64,000 bases of DNA from Bacillus zhangzhouensis (GCF_000715205.1 NZ_JOTP01000011.1:62001-126000); one strand, 5' to 3'. Shown: positions 36,486 through 46,425, numbered from the stretch's first letter. The notes: generated by a model from the letters alone, not told the origin. Numbers and translations: made by a program.

Positions 36486-37943
36486 ATGACAACAATTGAT
36501 GCAGCACTTCGTCAAAAGGTAGCAGATCGTATTCGAAACTATGAGCATTTGGTGAAAAAAGATGTGTACCGCCAGCATTTTCATCTGATACCGCCAGTTG
36601 GTCTTTTAAATGATCCGAATGGATTGATTCAGTGGAAGGGGATATACCATGTCTTTTATCAATGGCAGCCATTCAAAACGGGACATGGTGCAAAGTTCTG
36701 GGGTCACTACACATCTACTGATCTAGTAAATTGGCAGCATGAAGAAGCCGCTCTTGCCCCAAGTGATTGGTTTGATCAAAACGGCTGTTATTCAGGCAGT
36801 GCCTTTATAGACGGCGGACACATGTGTGTGATGTACACTGGAAACGTTCGGGATGAACAAGGAAACCGTGAGACATATCAATGTTTAGCTGTTTCAGACG
36901 ATGGAATTCATTTTCAGAAAAAGGGAGTCGTGGCGACATTGCCAGAAGGATTCACCGCACATTTTCGTGATCCGAAGGTATGGAAGCGAAATGGTCAGTG
37001 GTACATGGTTCTAGGTGCACAAAGCCAAGACCTCAAAGGACATCTTGTCTTGTTCACCTCTGATACATTAGACAATTGGACGTTTCAGGGCATGATTGCG
37101 GGCAGTGGAAAAAATGGTTTAGACGATTTCGGCTATATGTGGGAATGCCCAGATCTGTTTGAATTAGACGGCCGTGATGTATTGATTGTGTCGCCGCAAG
37201 GGCTCAAGCCTGATGGCTTAAAATATCACAATACACATCAATCAGGCTATTTTGTTGGCACATTGGATGATGCGTCTTATCAATATACACACGGAGCATT
37301 TGAGGAGCTGGATCGCGGCTTTGATTTCTATGCGCAGCAGACCTTTCAAGACGAATCAGGCAGACGTATTTTAATTGGATGGATGGGTGTGCCTGATCAA
37401 GGAGAAGAGCATCACCCGACGATTTCCTATCAATGGATACACTGTTTAACGATTCCGAGAGAGCTCCGTTTAGATGATGAGGGACATCTTATTCAAAAGC
37501 CAGTAACTGAGCTTCAGACCATGCGGACAAATGAACAAGAGCATGTATTTTATATTAAGCGCTCTGTTCATTCCATTCCTGTAGATGATATTACTAGTGC
37601 AGAGGTATTCATTGATCAAATTGAAACACAGAAAGGGTTTGAATGCTGTATTCGTGCGGCTGCCCGTATCATTTATGATAAAGACGAGGGGAAACTGACA
37701 TTAGAACGAGATCGATTTGAAGATCGATCAAAGGAAATTCGTGAAGTGGAAATAGAGGAATTACAGGACCTGCATATCTTTATCGATGCATCGTCGATTG
37801 AGATTTTTGTAAACGGAGGCAGGGAAGTATTTACCTCACGCTACTTTCCTTCCCCGGGAAATAAATCAATCTCGATGAGTGGCAGAAATGAAACGAAGCT
37901 GAAATTGAAGACATGGCATTTACAAAAAGAAGCAGGTCATTGA
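36486..37943 (+). CDS. sacA: Sucrose-6-phosphate hydrolase (GH32)
   Basis: Splits sucrose-6-phosphate into glucose-6-phosphate and fructose. A GH32 enzyme with the nucleophile motif GLLNDPNG, the transition-state motif HFRDPKVW and the acid/base motif MWECPDLF. A C-terminal beta-sandwich follows with HIFIDASSIEIFVNGG. Length 485 is standard. ATG 36486 is preferred, with AAGGAG upstream; a GTG at 36474 directly abuts that site. Confidence 0.94.
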   Translation: MTTIDAALRQKVADRIRNYEHLVKKDVYRQHFHLIPPVGLLNDPNGLIQWKGIYHVFYQWQPFKTGHGAKFWGHYTSTDLVNWQHEEAALAPSDWFDQNGCYSGSAFIDGGHMCVMYTGNVRDEQGNRETYQCLAVSDDGIHFQKKGVVATLPEGFTAHFRDPKVWKRNGQWYMVLGAQSQDLKGHLVLFTSDTLDNWTFQGMIAGSGKNGLDDFGYMWECPDLFELDGRDVLIVSPQGLKPDGLKYHNTHQSGYFVGTLDDASYQYTHGAFEELDRGFDFYAQQTFQDESGRRILIGWMGVPDQGEEHHPTISYQWIHCLTIPRELRLDDEGHLIQKPVTELQTMRTNEQEHVFYIKRSVHSIPVDDITSAEVFIDQIETQKGFECCIRAAARIIYDKDEGKLTLERDRFEDRSKEIREVEIEELQDLHIFIDASSIEIFVNGGREVFTSRYFPSPGNKSISMSGRNETKLKLKTWHLQKEAGH

Positions 37944-37955
37944 TCTGCTTTTTTC
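37930..37955 (+). terminator. Terminator of sacPA
   Basis: AGCAGGTCATTGATCTGCT hairpin overlapping the last sacA codons, followed by TTTTTCT. Confidence 0.75.
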
Positions 37956-38131
37956 TAGTGAGATCAGCCTGTATCTTAGAGCCTATAGCGTGTATATACA
38001 AGGTTGGCCTGAAGCGGTTTGATGACGTTTTACATATATGATAACAGGTTGAATTATGGTATCATTTTAAAATATATACAGCTGAGGCTGACGTTTATCC
38101 AAATGCGGTGGGACAAAAAGGGGTTGTTTAC

Positions 38132-38386
38132 TTGAATTCAAAACAGCAACCGACGACTAGAAAACGCTTGGAGACAATGGCAGATCATGTTGAAGATAAA
38201 CGTGAAGAATATAAAGAATTGCTGATTCAAGTCCAATCTATTCTCGGTGAACCTTCTCTAGAGCAGGAAGAATTAAAAGAGAAGCTGTCAGATACGTATA
38301 AACAAATGAAAGAATATGCCTTATTTGTTGAATCCATTGAAGCCTTTATTCGAAAAATGGCGAAAGAATCTGATCAGCAAAAGTAG
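38132..38386 (+). CDS. ywdA: YwdA, small helical protein of unknown function
   Basis: An 84-residue, charged, probably all-helical protein (KRLETMADHVEDKREEYKELLIQVQ and LKEKLSDTYKQMKEYALFVESIEAFIRKM). TTG 38132 is chosen because AAAGGGG lies eight bases before it and the size then fits B. subtilis YwdA, which also follows sacA. No function is known to me. Confidence 0.7.
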   Translation: MNSKQQPTTRKRLETMADHVEDKREEYKELLIQVQSILGEPSLEQEELKEKLSDTYKQMKEYALFVESIEAFIRKMAKESDQQK

Positions 38387-38405
38387 GTATTCATGTATGG
38401 ACAAA

Positions 38406-38437
38406 AGAGTGTACTCAGGAGAGAGTACGCTTTTTTT
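38406..38437 (+). terminator. Terminator of ywdA
   Basis: GTACTC-AGGAGA-GAGTAC stem within longer weakly paired arms, followed by seven T. Confidence 0.8.
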
Positions 38438-38501
38438 ATGGAACGAAAATGGAAGATGATGACAATTGAAGATAAAGATCTGTTTTTAAATATCGATAAA
38501 C

Positions 38502-38545
38502 AAAAAACCGATTCAACTATTATACGAGCTGAATCGGTTTTTGTT
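38502..38545. terminator. Terminator of pdxK
   Basis: AAAAACCGATTCA (38503-38515) pairs with TGAATCGGTTTTT (38530-38542); both strands end in T runs. It is placed just past the pdxK stop. Confidence 0.85.
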
Positions 38546-38548
38546 GTT

Positions 38549-39358
38549 TTATTTGTCAAAACGATGAGCAGAATGTTTTGTTGGTCCGATGTAGTTGTTT
38601 AGCTTGAATGAGCCTTTGATGGCAGCAGTGATGAATTCTTTTGCTGCATAAATGGCTTCCTTCACGTCTGATCCATTCGCTAGTTCAGCTGTGACTGCCG
38701 CAGAGAATGTGCAGCCTGCGCCGTGTGTGTATTGTGTGTCGATTTTATCAGATTCAAGGCGTTCAAAGGTTTGTCCATCATAAAGCAAATCAATCGCTTT
38801 ATCTTGGCTTAGCTTACCGCCTCCAGTGATGACGACATACTTTGCACCAAGTTCGTGGATGCGTTTTGCTGCTTCTTCCATTTGTTCGATCGTTTTGATC
38901 TCACCGATGCCGCTTAATTGACCTGCTTCGAAAAGGTTAGGTGTGATAACGGTTGCCAGTGGCGCGAGCTTTTCACGTAAAGCTTCAGCATGCTCTGGGT
39001 AAAGGACTTCGTTTGCACCCTTACAAACCATGACAGGATCAATGACGACATTTTTCAAATCATATGTTTTGATGGTTTCAGCCGCGAGTTCAATCACGTC
39101 GACCGTTGGGAGCATACCTGTTTTCAGAGCGTCTACACCAATGCCTTCCACAATTGTAGAGAGCTGCGCACGAATGGTCGCCGTATCGATTGGAAACACC
39201 TGATGATCCCATGAGTTATGAGGGTCCATTGCAACGACAACTGTTAAAGCTGTCATCCCGTAGACGTTTTTCTCTTGAAACGTTTTTAAATCTGCTTGGA
39301 TACCTGCACCGCCGCTTGAATCCGAACCTGCGATGGTGAGTGCTTTATTCATAGACAT
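38549..39358 (-). CDS. pdxK: Pyridoxine / hydroxymethylpyrimidine kinase (ThiD family, B. subtilis PdxK)
   Basis: A ribokinase-fold kinase whose B. subtilis counterpart phosphorylates pyridoxal/pyridoxine and also HMP. Motifs are MNKALTIAGSDSSGGAGIQADLKTFQ, KTGMLPTVDVIELAAETI, VIDPVMVCKGANEVL, TPNLFEAGQLSG and the anion-hole/catalytic THGAGCTFSAAVTAEL. The Cys in THGAGC and the start sequence are specific for this branch. I chose ATG 39358 with GGAGG ten bases upstream. Length 269 fits. Vitamin B6 salvage is the likely role. Confidence 0.93.
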   Translation of the reverse strand: MSMNKALTIAGSDSSGGAGIQADLKTFQEKNVYGMTALTVVVAMDPHNSWDHQVFPIDTATIRAQLSTIVEGIGVDALKTGMLPTVDVIELAAETIKTYDLKNVVIDPVMVCKGANEVLYPEHAEALREKLAPLATVITPNLFEAGQLSGIGEIKTIEQMEEAAKRIHELGAKYVVITGGGKLSQDKAIDLLYDGQTFERLESDKIDTQYTHGAGCTFSAAVTAELANGSDVKEAIYAAKEFITAAIKGSFKLNNYIGPTKHSAHRFDK

Positions 39359-39446
39359 AGTTGCTGAACCTCCAATGTGATGTGTAACAGTTATTGTTCT
39401 ATCCCTTATTATAATCAGCTTTTCCATTTATCACAATGAAACGGCA

Positions 39447-39480
39447 TAAAAAAGCGTTCCTCAACGAGAGAAACGCTTCA
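39447..39480 (-). terminator. Terminator of the YflT-domain gene
   Basis: On the minus strand AAGCGTT and AACGCTT arms are followed by TTTTTTAT. Confidence 0.78.
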
Positions 39481-39484
39481 AATC

Positions 39485-39790
39485 TTATCTTTTACAAATC
39501 ACCAATTTCCCTTTTTTCAGTTCCTCTAAAAGTGTTAAGGCTAACTCCTGATCAGCGCCGACCGACATCATTTTGGCCATGAGCTCATCATCCCTCGTGC
39601 GAATGACATTGGCTACTTGATCTAAAATCCCTTGATCGACTGCTGTCATGCTTTTGGCATCCGTATACTCAGTTACGGTATCAGAGCGTTCTGGATCGTA
39701 CGCAAAAACGAAGATGGCATCCTTTGATGAATGTATACTTTCAATGGTCTGTTTCGCTTCTTTGCTATTCTCTACCGTGATATATTCCAT
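39485..39790 (-). CDS. YflT-domain general stress-type protein
   Basis: A 101-residue protein with the pattern of the heat/general stress YflT domain: DAIFVFAYDPERSDTVTEYTDA, then QGILDQVANVIRTRDDELMAKMMSVGADQELALTLLEELKKGKLVI. Members are usually under SigB control in Bacillus, but I could not identify a SigB promoter here. ATG 39790 has AAAAGGAG eight bases upstream. Molecular function unknown. Confidence 0.7.
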   Translation of the reverse strand: MEYITVENSKEAKQTIESIHSSKDAIFVFAYDPERSDTVTEYTDAKSMTAVDQGILDQVANVIRTRDDELMAKMMSVGADQELALTLLEELKKGKLVICKR

Positions 39791-39918
39791 AGTGATCACT
39801 CCTTTTCATCAAAAATTCCCATTTTTCCACAAGATCAAACCGCCTTTTATATCATGAGAAGAAAGCCAATTTATGTTTTAATGGAAAAAGACGAATCTAT
39901 TAAAGGAGTAAGTTTATT

Positions 39919-40746
39919 ATGAAGATATCCTTATTAATTGTGACGCATAACAGACTAAGTGCGCTGTGTGAGCTGCTTGAATCTATTTCGAGACAAACCG
40001 TACAGCCTTTTGAAATTGTAGTAGTGAATGATGCAGGTAAGCGAGTGGACATCATTCAGGAACTCTATCCTGAGCTTCCGATCCGCTTGATTCATTTAGA
40101 TGAGAATGTCCAGCATGTCAATGCAAGAAATGTGGGGGTGCGTGAGCTGACAGGCGATGTCATCATGCTAAGTGACGACGATGATTATTTTACACCTTGT
40201 CATATCGAACGTATGAGCAAGGCGCTGGACGACGCCGATTTTGTCTTTTCTGACGCGGAAATAGTTTCATTTGAAGAAAAAGGCGCTACCCGTTTTCCAT
40301 TATCGAGACGTTTGTTTGCTTATACAGCGGATATTGAGGATATGCGTGTCTTTTCTACATATGTTCCTTCGGGCAGTATGTATAAACGCCACATACACGA
40401 AGAGGTTGGCTACTTTGACCCGGCCATGCATCATTACTGGGATTGGGACTTTTTCTTGCGTGTATCACAACATGCGCGAGTAAAACGGGTACCAGCTGCC
40501 AGCGTGATCTATGCGTTTTTTGATGGCGGTGGTAATCAGTCTAGTGATCTTGGGGAAACAAGGAAGAACTACTTAGATGATCTAAGTGAAAAGCATGAAC
40601 TGGGCGATCTGCCGACAGCTAATTTTGCTGTCCTATTAGAAGAACCAGCGATGAAAAAACGAGAATCAGAGAGTGAGATTGTGTGGGATGGAAAACCGAT
40701 GATCTCAAGATTGGCACAGCAGACAGAAGGAGGAGAACCGCAATGA
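39919..40746 (+). CDS. ywdF: Family 2 glycosyltransferase YwdF
   Basis: A 275-residue GT-A fold transferase starting [41 protein letters not shown]. The metal/nucleotide DxD-type motif is LSDDDDYF, and the acceptor region is [21 protein letters not shown]. There is no membrane segment, so it is cytoplasmic or peripheral. Donor and product are unknown. AAAGGAG before the ATG; the stop overlaps the ung start by four bases. Confidence 0.88.
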   Translation: MKISLLIVTHNRLSALCELLESISRQTVQPFEIVVVNDAGKRVDIIQELYPELPIRLIHLDENVQHVNARNVGVRELTGDVIMLSDDDDYFTPCHIERMSKALDDADFVFSDAEIVSFEEKGATRFPLSRRLFAYTADIEDMRVFSTYVPSGSMYKRHIHEEVGYFDPAMHHYWDWDFFLRVSQHARVKRVPAASVIYAFFDGGGNQSSDLGETRKNYLDDLSEKHELGDLPTANFAVLLEEPAMKKRESESEIVWDGKPMISRLAQQTEGGEPQ

Positions 40747-41423
40747 AGCCATTTTTAAATGATAGCTGGTGGGCTGTCATGAAGAGTGAATTTGAACAGC
40801 CGTATTATCAGGAATTACGTGAGTGGATGAAGGAAGAATATCGCACGCAGACCATTTTTCCGAAACCAGAAGACGTTTATCGTGCCCTTCATTTGACGTC
40901 GTATGAAGAGGTTAAAGTGGTGATTTTGGGACAAGATCCTTATCATGGCCCAGGACAGGCACATGGGTTAAGCTTTTCTGTTCAGCCTGGTGTCAGACAG
41001 CCGCCTTCTTTAAAAAATATTTTTCAGGAGCTAAAGGATGATCTTGGCTGTCCTGTCCCAAACCATGGCTCGCTTGTCAGCTGGGCAGAACAAGGTGTGC
41101 TGCTCTTAAACACCGTGCTCACTGTGAGAAAGGGTGAGGCGAATTCGCATAAAGGCAAGGGCTGGGAACGTGTGACAGACCGTGTGATTGATGTGCTGAA
41201 TGAACGGGATCAGCCCGTCGTCTTTGTGTTATGGGGAAGACATGCCCAAAATAAGAAAGAACGCATTGATCAAAACAAGCATTACATCATTGAATCACCT
41301 CACCCAAGTCCTTTTTCTGCAAGAAACGGCTTTTTTGGCAGCCGTCCGTTTTCTCAGGCAAACGCATATTTAAAGCAACTGGGACTTGAGGAAATCAACT
41401 GGTGTATCAAGGATATTGAATGA
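40743..41423 (+). CDS. ung: Uracil-DNA glycosylase
   Basis: Removes uracil from DNA to start base-excision repair. Family 1 UDG with the water-activating motif [18 protein letters not shown] (GQDPYH at residues 63-68, catalytic Asp65), the uracil-specific NTVLTVR, and the DNA-intercalating loop [18 protein letters not shown] (187-204). 226 residues. Coupled to ywdF by a four-base overlap, as in B. subtilis. Confidence 0.96.
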   Translation: MKPFLNDSWWAVMKSEFEQPYYQELREWMKEEYRTQTIFPKPEDVYRALHLTSYEEVKVVILGQDPYHGPGQAHGLSFSVQPGVRQPPSLKNIFQELKDDLGCPVPNHGSLVSWAEQGVLLLNTVLTVRKGEANSHKGKGWERVTDRVIDVLNERDQPVVFVLWGRHAQNKKERIDQNKHYIIESPHPSPFSARNGFFGSRPFSQANAYLKQLGLEEINWCIKDIE

Positions 41424-41424
41424 A

Positions 41425-41460
41425 AATAGGACGAGGGGAAACCCCTTCGTCCTGTTTATT
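41425..41460. terminator. Bidirectional terminator between ung and ywdH
   Basis: AGGACGAGGGG (41428-41438) pairs with CCCCTTCGTCCT (41442-41453) with one bulge, then TGTTTATTTT. Confidence 0.8.
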
Positions 41461-42814
41461 TTAAAAATTTACGAACAATGTCGAGTCCGTTTTTCGCATT
41501 TGGATAACGGAAGGAAAAATCAAAGCGATTGGTCTGGCGCAGGACACTTTTTTCATGCGTAAAGGTGGAAAAGCTTTCCTTACCATGATATCGTCCCATG
41601 CCGCTTTCACCGACGCCTCCAAACGGCAAGTAAGACGTGGCCACATGCATCAGTGTGTCGTTGATACAGCCTCCGCCAAATGAGAGGTTGTCTAGAATAT
41701 AGGATTCTGTTTCTTTATTTGTTGTAAATAAGTAAAGGGCGAGCGGCTTCGGCCTTGCCTTGATCATGTCAGCTGCTTCATGCAGAGAATCAAATGTCAT
41801 AACAGGCAGAATTGGTCCGAAAATTTCCTCCTGCATCACTGGATCTTCCCATGTGATGTGATCTAAAATTGTCGGTGCGATTTTAAGCTCTTGTTCGTTG
41901 CGCTGTCCGCCCGTCACGATCGTACCATTTGAAAGAAATTGTGAGAGCCTATCAAAATGACGCTGGCTCACATTTTTCCCAAAGTGCGGATGCGTTTCGG
42001 GTTGTTCGCCATAAAAGTCTCGGATACAAGCCGTCATTTCCCGCAAAAGGTCCTCTTTAATAGATTCATGAACAAGCAAATAGTCTGGTGCAATGCATGT
42101 TTGACCAGCATTGGTGAATTTCCCAAAAGTGATTCGCTTTGCAGCAAGCTTAATGTCTGCATCAGGCATGACAATGCAAGGGCTTTTTCCGCCAAGCTCA
42201 AGTGTGACAGGTGTCAGATGCTTTGCGGCGGCTTCCATGACGACTTTGCCGACAGCCACACTTCCAGTAAAGAAGATATAATCAAAGGGCAGCTTCAGCA
42301 ACTCTGTACTGACATCTACACCGCCTTCTACGACTGCCGCATGATCTTCTTTAAACACACGTTCCACAATTGAGCCGATTACTTGTGAGACTTGCGGCGT
42401 CAGTTCTGACGGTTTTAATGTGACGGCATTTCCCGCAGAAATGGCTCCGACTAATGGAGAAAGGGCCAGTTGGAAAGGATAGTTCCAAGGGGCAATAATG
42501 AGCACACTTCCGTAAGGTTCCTTGATGATCATGCTTTTCGATCCAATATGAGTCAAAGGTGTTTTCGCGCGGGATGGCTTTGCCCATTTGTGAAGGTGCT
42601 TGATGGTATGATTGATTTCTTCATACACCATCCCAATCTCTGTTGTATAAGCTTCCTGTTCCGATTTATGTAAGTCATGTGCTAAGGCTTGTAAAATATC
42701 CTTTTCATGCTGTTTGATTTCTGCTTTCAAGTCTTTAAGGATGCGGATACGGTCTTGAACCGCCGGCTTGTGAAAGACTTTTTGTTTGTTAAAAAGAGCA
42801 GTGAGATTGTTCAT
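41456..42814 (-). CDS. ywdH: Aldehyde dehydrogenase YwdH (fatty-aldehyde type)
   Basis: A 452-residue NAD(P)-dependent aldehyde dehydrogenase. Catalytic residues are visible: [13 protein letters not shown] with the general-base Glu, [13 protein letters not shown] with the nucleophile Cys, and [10 protein letters not shown]. The NAD-binding loop is FTGSVAVGK. The C-terminal extension ([39 protein letters not shown]) is typical of the class 3 / fatty-aldehyde branch. It is alone on the minus strand between ung and ywdI. Confidence 0.9.
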   Translation of the reverse strand: MNNLTALFNKQKVFHKPAVQDRIRILKDLKAEIKQHEKDILQALAHDLHKSEQEAYTTEIGMVYEEINHTIKHLHKWAKPSRAKTPLTHIGSKSMIIKEPYGSVLIIAPWNYPFQLALSPLVGAISAGNAVTLKPSELTPQVSQVIGSIVERVFKEDHAAVVEGGVDVSTELLKLPFDYIFFTGSVAVGKVVMEAAAKHLTPVTLELGGKSPCIVMPDADIKLAAKRITFGKFTNAGQTCIAPDYLLVHESIKEDLLREMTACIRDFYGEQPETHPHFGKNVSQRHFDRLSQFLSNGTIVTGGQRNEQELKIAPTILDHITWEDPVMQEEIFGPILPVMTFDSLHEAADMIKARPKPLALYLFTTNKETESYILDNLSFGGGCINDTLMHVATSYLPFGGVGESGMGRYHGKESFSTFTHEKSVLRQTNRFDFSFRYPNAKNGLDIVRKFLK

Positions 42815-42983
42815 TATTCAATCCTTTCATAGACAATGTTGTCCCTTTTATTATGTGTGAATAACCGATACTGGTCAAATAAGAGGTACATAAGCGCACT
42901 GCTTTGAAAAAATGAACCCATTTGGTTTGTTCATTTGGTAAAATAATGTTGAAAACGAATTTTTATGATTGGAGGGTCTACCC

Positions 42984-43316
42984 TTGAATATTCATATATC
43001 AAGTCTGCTTCAAAAAATGGAGGAAGCGATTCAAAAAGCGAAACACAGTGGAAATGATGAAGAGGTGAAGCGTCAAGTGGCGGCGATTTCTTCACTATGT
43101 GATGTCATTCTTGACGCGCCGTCACAGGTGCAAATGCCGCAGTCTTCGGTCATTTCACCACCTCCATCGATATCTACACCATCTGCACCGTCTGTGTCTA
43201 CGGATCAAGCCATGCTTGAGAAGCTGATGGGCACTAGTGGTGCAAAAACATTTCAGCATAAAGAAGAAGGGCAAAAAGGGAAGGATGGGAACGGCGACTC
43301 TATTTTTGATTTTTAG
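42984..43316 (+). CDS. ywdI: YwdI family protein of unknown function
   Basis: A 110-residue soluble protein. The helical N-terminal half (MNIHISSLLQKMEEAIQKAKHSGNDEEVKRQVAAISSLCDVIL) is well conserved in Bacillus. A Pro/Ser-rich linker (QMPQSSVISPPPSISTPSAP) and a polar tail with GDSIFDF follow. TTG 42984 has TTGGAGGG seven bases upstream. First gene of a ywdI-ywdJ-ywdK group. Function unknown. Confidence 0.75.
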   Translation: MNIHISSLLQKMEEAIQKAKHSGNDEEVKRQVAAISSLCDVILDAPSQVQMPQSSVISPPPSISTPSAPSVSTDQAMLEKLMGTSGAKTFQHKEEGQKGKDGNGDSIFDF

Positions 43317-43349
43317 TGGTCTTGTCACGACAAAGGGAAGGTGATCGGT

Positions 43350-44657
43350 TTGAAACTATTTTTGGGCGCCATTCAGTGGATGGCATTTTTTATCGCAGCT
43401 TCTATTGCAGTACCGATTGCGATTGCACAAGCGTTTGAATTGAATCAAGTGCAATCGGCAGAGCTGATTCAGAGTACATTCTTTTCACTTGGACTTGTGG
43501 CGATGGTGCAGTGTTTATGCGGCCATATGCTGCCAATCAATGAAAGTCCAGCAGGGCTGTGGTGGGGTGTGTATACCCTTTATGCAGGCATGACAGGGAC
43601 GATCTTTGCGACGTATCCTGAAACCCTGCAAGCATTACAAGGGGCTTTAATTTTTAGTGCTGTTTTCTTTTTTATTTTTAGTTTATTTAAAATCATTAAT
43701 TGGCTCGCATCTTTATTTACGCCAGTCGTCACAGGTATTTACCTGCTCTTACTTGTTGTGCAGTTAAGTCAGCCGATCATGAAAGGGCTGATGGGCATCG
43801 GCTATCGGGGAAATCAGGTGGACGGGCTTGTCTTTTGTTTATCGATCTTGATTATTGTCCTCACCTTCATGATCAGCCGTTCAAAATGGCATTACTTAAG
43901 ACAGTTTTCTGTGTTATTCGCACTTGCAGGCGGGTGGCTGTTATTCGCTTTACTCGGATTGGCGAAGCCGGTTCGAATTCCTGAGCATATCATCGAGTTT
44001 CCGAAGCTGTTTCCATTCGGCATGCCGGTTTTTGACAGTGGATTGCTTGTCACGTCCTTTTTTATTACGATTTTACTCATTGTGAATATGCTGGCAAGTA
44101 TTCGAATTGTGGAAAGTTCAGTGAAGGCATTTGGTGAACTGCGTGAGCGTAAAAGAGCTCGACCTGCTGGTTTTGTGGCGGCTTTTGGTCATCTACTAAG
44201 CGGGATGATCGGTGCGATTGCGCCTGTACCTATTTCGGGGGCAGCAGGCTTTATACAGACAACAAAAATTCCATCGAGAAAGCCATTTTTCCTCGGAAGC
44301 CTGCTCATTGTGTTGATTAGTTTATTCCCATTATTGATGAGCTTTTTCTCAGCATTGCCATCACCAGTAGGGCTCGCTGTGAACTTTGTGGTTTTCTCAT
44401 CTATGATTGGGATCGCCATGTCTGAATTTGATCAATATGAAAAGGAAGAGGTTCCACGCATTCGATTTGTACTGGGGATTGCGGTTTTAGCAGGTGTAGG
44501 GGCGATGTTTGTTCCGCAGGCAGCCTTGAAAGGCATGCACCCTGTCTTGATTTCTTTATTAAGCAATGGTCTTGTTCTCGGTACACTCATTGCGATCGTT
44601 GTTGACCAAGTCTTGTTAAGAAAGAAGAAGAAATCCGACAATCTCGTGTCAGCATAA
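43350..44657 (+). CDS. ywdJ: Nucleobase permease-family protein YwdJ
   Basis: A 435-residue membrane protein of the xanthine/uracil permease (NCS2) family with about 12-14 helices. Recognisable pieces are FFSLGLVAMVQCLCGHMLPINESPAGLWWGVY near helix 3 and the conserved-core equivalent FGHLLSGMIGAIAPVPISGAAGFIQTTKIPSRKPF. Substrate not known. TTG 43350 is preferred to GTG 43341 because of AAGG spacing. Confidence 0.82.
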   Translation: MKLFLGAIQWMAFFIAASIAVPIAIAQAFELNQVQSAELIQSTFFSLGLVAMVQCLCGHMLPINESPAGLWWGVYTLYAGMTGTIFATYPETLQALQGALIFSAVFFFIFSLFKIINWLASLFTPVVTGIYLLLLVVQLSQPIMKGLMGIGYRGNQVDGLVFCLSILIIVLTFMISRSKWHYLRQFSVLFALAGGWLLFALLGLAKPVRIPEHIIEFPKLFPFGMPVFDSGLLVTSFFITILLIVNMLASIRIVESSVKAFGELRERKRARPAGFVAAFGHLLSGMIGAIAPVPISGAAGFIQTTKIPSRKPFFLGSLLIVLISLFPLLMSFFSALPSPVGLAVNFVVFSSMIGIAMSEFDQYEKEEVPRIRFVLGIAVLAGVGAMFVPQAALKGMHPVLISLLSNGLVLGTLIAIVVDQVLLRKKKKSDNLVSA

Positions 44658-44727
44658 AAGGAAAGTTGAATGTCTGATGTGAGGCACGCTATGATAAACA
44701 TAATGAACGAGATAAGGAGAATGACGA

Positions 44728-45099
44728 ATGAAACTATTTTTCATATTAGGTGCAATTAATGCCATGCTTGCTGTTGGTCTTGGAGCCTTCGGTGCACATG
44801 GACTGGAAGGGAAAATCCCTGAAAAGTATATTGAGATATGGAATAAAGGTGTTCAATATCAGATGTTCCATGCGATTGGACTATTTATAGTGGCCTTTCT
44901 TGCAGATAAGCTGTCAGGTGTCTCTTTAGTACCGACCGCTGGCTGGGTAATGCTTGCAGGTATCCTTTTCTTCTCGGGAAGCCTTTATGTGCTGGCATTG
45001 ACTCAGGTGAAGATTCTAGGTGCCATTACCCCAATTGGCGGAGTGGCATTTATCGCTTCTTGGATCATGCTTGTCATTGCAGCAGCAAAAAATTTATAA
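44728..45099 (+). CDS. ywdK: DUF423 membrane protein YwdK
   Basis: A 123-residue protein with four transmembrane helices and the DUF423 signature [41 protein letters not shown] at the N-terminus and [18 protein letters not shown] at the C-terminus. The molecular role is not established. GGAG lies eight bases before the ATG. Confidence 0.85.
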   Translation: MKLFFILGAINAMLAVGLGAFGAHGLEGKIPEKYIEIWNKGVQYQMFHAIGLFIVAFLADKLSGVSLVPTAGWVMLAGILFFSGSLYVLALTQVKILGAITPIGGVAFIASWIMLVIAAAKNL

Positions 45100-45102
45100 G
45101 TC

Positions 45103-45141
45103 AAAAAACCGATGCTCAGATGGGGCATCGGTTTTTTTTTA
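45103..45141. terminator. Terminator between ywdK and the cupin gene
   Basis: AAAAACCGATGC/GCATCGGTTTTT stem with an eight-base loop and a long T run; usable on both strands. Confidence 0.85.
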
Positions 45142-45756
45142 ACTCCAATAAGGGGTGTAGTTGGGGGGTGCTTGATAATAAGGGACGTAGTGAGAAGGAG
45201 GGACAGGATGCGTTTGGGCCTCTTCCTCTCTGTGGCAGAACGGACCGATAAACACACCTGGTTTCACAGGCTGTGTCGCCTTCTTCCACTGCGTTTCGTT
45301 CATGCAATAAGTATGTGCCATGATGTGAGATGGGGTAAGGGTGAGAAGGTCTGAGCCTAGGATCACTTCTGGCGTAGATGCGTTAAAAATGGCTAACAAA
45401 TGGGTTCTGTCCTGCAAGGCGACTTCATAGTGCCACCAGCCTTGAGGCACGTTCGCCACCTGCCCAGGGGTAATGGTATAGGTATGCAACTTTTTTGTGA
45501 ATGGATTCAGCATGGATACAGCAGCAGAACCGGCTATACAGTAAACAAGCTCTGCGGCATTTTGGTGATAATGAGGCTCTACTACTTTGCTTTTACTCAA
45601 ATATATATCCAGCAGGGATACTTGATCCAATGAGTTTAATTGTTTTTTTCCTAAAACATTTATCAGGTTATGTTGATCATATTTGACAAGGGGGCTTTGA
45701 TTCAGATCGAATGAATATTTGATATTTGGTGATGTATAATCCAGCTCAACAGTCAT
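45139..45756 (-). CDS. Single-domain cupin with Pro/Tyr-rich tail, possible spore-associated protein
   Basis: A 205-residue cupin (oxalate-decarboxylase / germin-like fold). The metal-binding motif 1 reads EPHYHQNAAELVYCIAGSAAVSM (two His and Glu). Motif 2 reads PGQVANVPQGWWHYEVAL (one His). The C-terminal 35 residues are rich in Pro, Tyr and His (HPVPPSHYVPYYQAPPNYTPYW), as in several spore coat or crust proteins. It lies between ywdK and gerQ on the minus strand; ATG 45756 has AGAGGTG upstream. Function and substrate unknown; a spore link is inferred from the tail and the neighbour gerQ. Confidence 0.68.
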   Translation of the reverse strand: MTVELDYTSPNIKYSFDLNQSPLVKYDQHNLINVLGKKQLNSLDQVSLLDIYLSKSKVVEPHYHQNAAELVYCIAGSAAVSMLNPFTKKLHTYTITPGQVANVPQGWWHYEVALQDRTHLLAIFNASTPEVILGSDLLTLTPSHIMAHTYCMNETQWKKATQPVKPGVFIGPFCHREEEAQTHPVPPSHYVPYYQAPPNYTPYWS

Positions 45757-45845
45757 TGATGTCACCTCTAGGCTTTTGATAAAAACTACTAGGCATCTTA
45801 TGAGCGGCGCCAGAAAAGTGTGTCAAAAACCTAGTCAAAAGAAAA

Positions 45846-45876
45846 AAAGCAAGGGCGTCTGCGCCTTGCTTTTTGC
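45846..45876 (-). terminator. Terminator of gerQ
   Basis: AGCAAGGGCG-TCT-GCGCCTTGCT stem; on the minus strand it is followed by a T-rich tract. Confidence 0.82.
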
Positions 45877-45882
45877 TTGAAG

Positions 45883-46425
45883 TTATCTAGGAGAATACGT
45901 TGACATAGAGTATGGATAGTCATATTGAATTTCTCCATCAAACGTAATGTAATCAAGGTAGATCGTTAACAGTAAGTATCGTGTCCCTGTCTTGTTATCA
46001 CTAATGATAATGTGGTCACGTCCTGCGGCTTCAATGACCCCTCTAAAAATCTTCGAATTCCATTCCTTACTCGCCTCAAACGTCATATAAATCGTGGCTA
46101 CCTTGCCGCGGTTCAATCGTAAAATATTTTCAATATAGGACTGCTCAATTGGCAGCTGACCGGTGACATTCTGCTGATAAATCGGTCCAGATGGAATTTG
46201 ATATGGCTGTCCGCCGCTCTGCGCGCCTTGGCCTCCTTGTGATGGACCAGTAGATGGCATTGGCGAAAAACCCTGCTGCATTTGACCTTGCATTTGACCC
46301 TGCGTTTGGGGAGGGACTGAATAACCCATCTGCTGCGCAGGATACGGATTTGCTCCATATTGTTGCTGGCGAAAATCTTGACCTTCGAAACCCGAACCTT
46401 GCCCAAATTGATTTTTCAATTTCAT
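45883..46425 (-). CDS. gerQ: Spore coat/germination protein GerQ
   Basis: In B. subtilis GerQ is a coat protein cross-linked by transglutaminase and required to localise the cortex hydrolase CwlJ, hence for germination with calcium-dipicolinate. This 180-residue homologue has a low-complexity Gln/Met/Pro/Gly N-terminal half (QMGYSVPPQTQGQMQGQMQQG) and a conserved C-terminal domain (LPIEQSYIENILRLNRGKVATIYMTFEASKEWNSKIFRGVIEAAGRDHIIISD) ending YDYPYSMSTYSPR. The Gln-rich part supplies the transglutaminase targets. AGGAGG precedes the ATG. Confidence 0.93.
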   Translation of the reverse strand: MKLKNQFGQGSGFEGQDFRQQQYGANPYPAQQMGYSVPPQTQGQMQGQMQQGFSPMPSTGPSQGGQGAQSGGQPYQIPSGPIYQQNVTGQLPIEQSYIENILRLNRGKVATIYMTFEASKEWNSKIFRGVIEAAGRDHIIISDNKTGTRYLLLTIYLDYITFDGEIQYDYPYSMSTYSPR

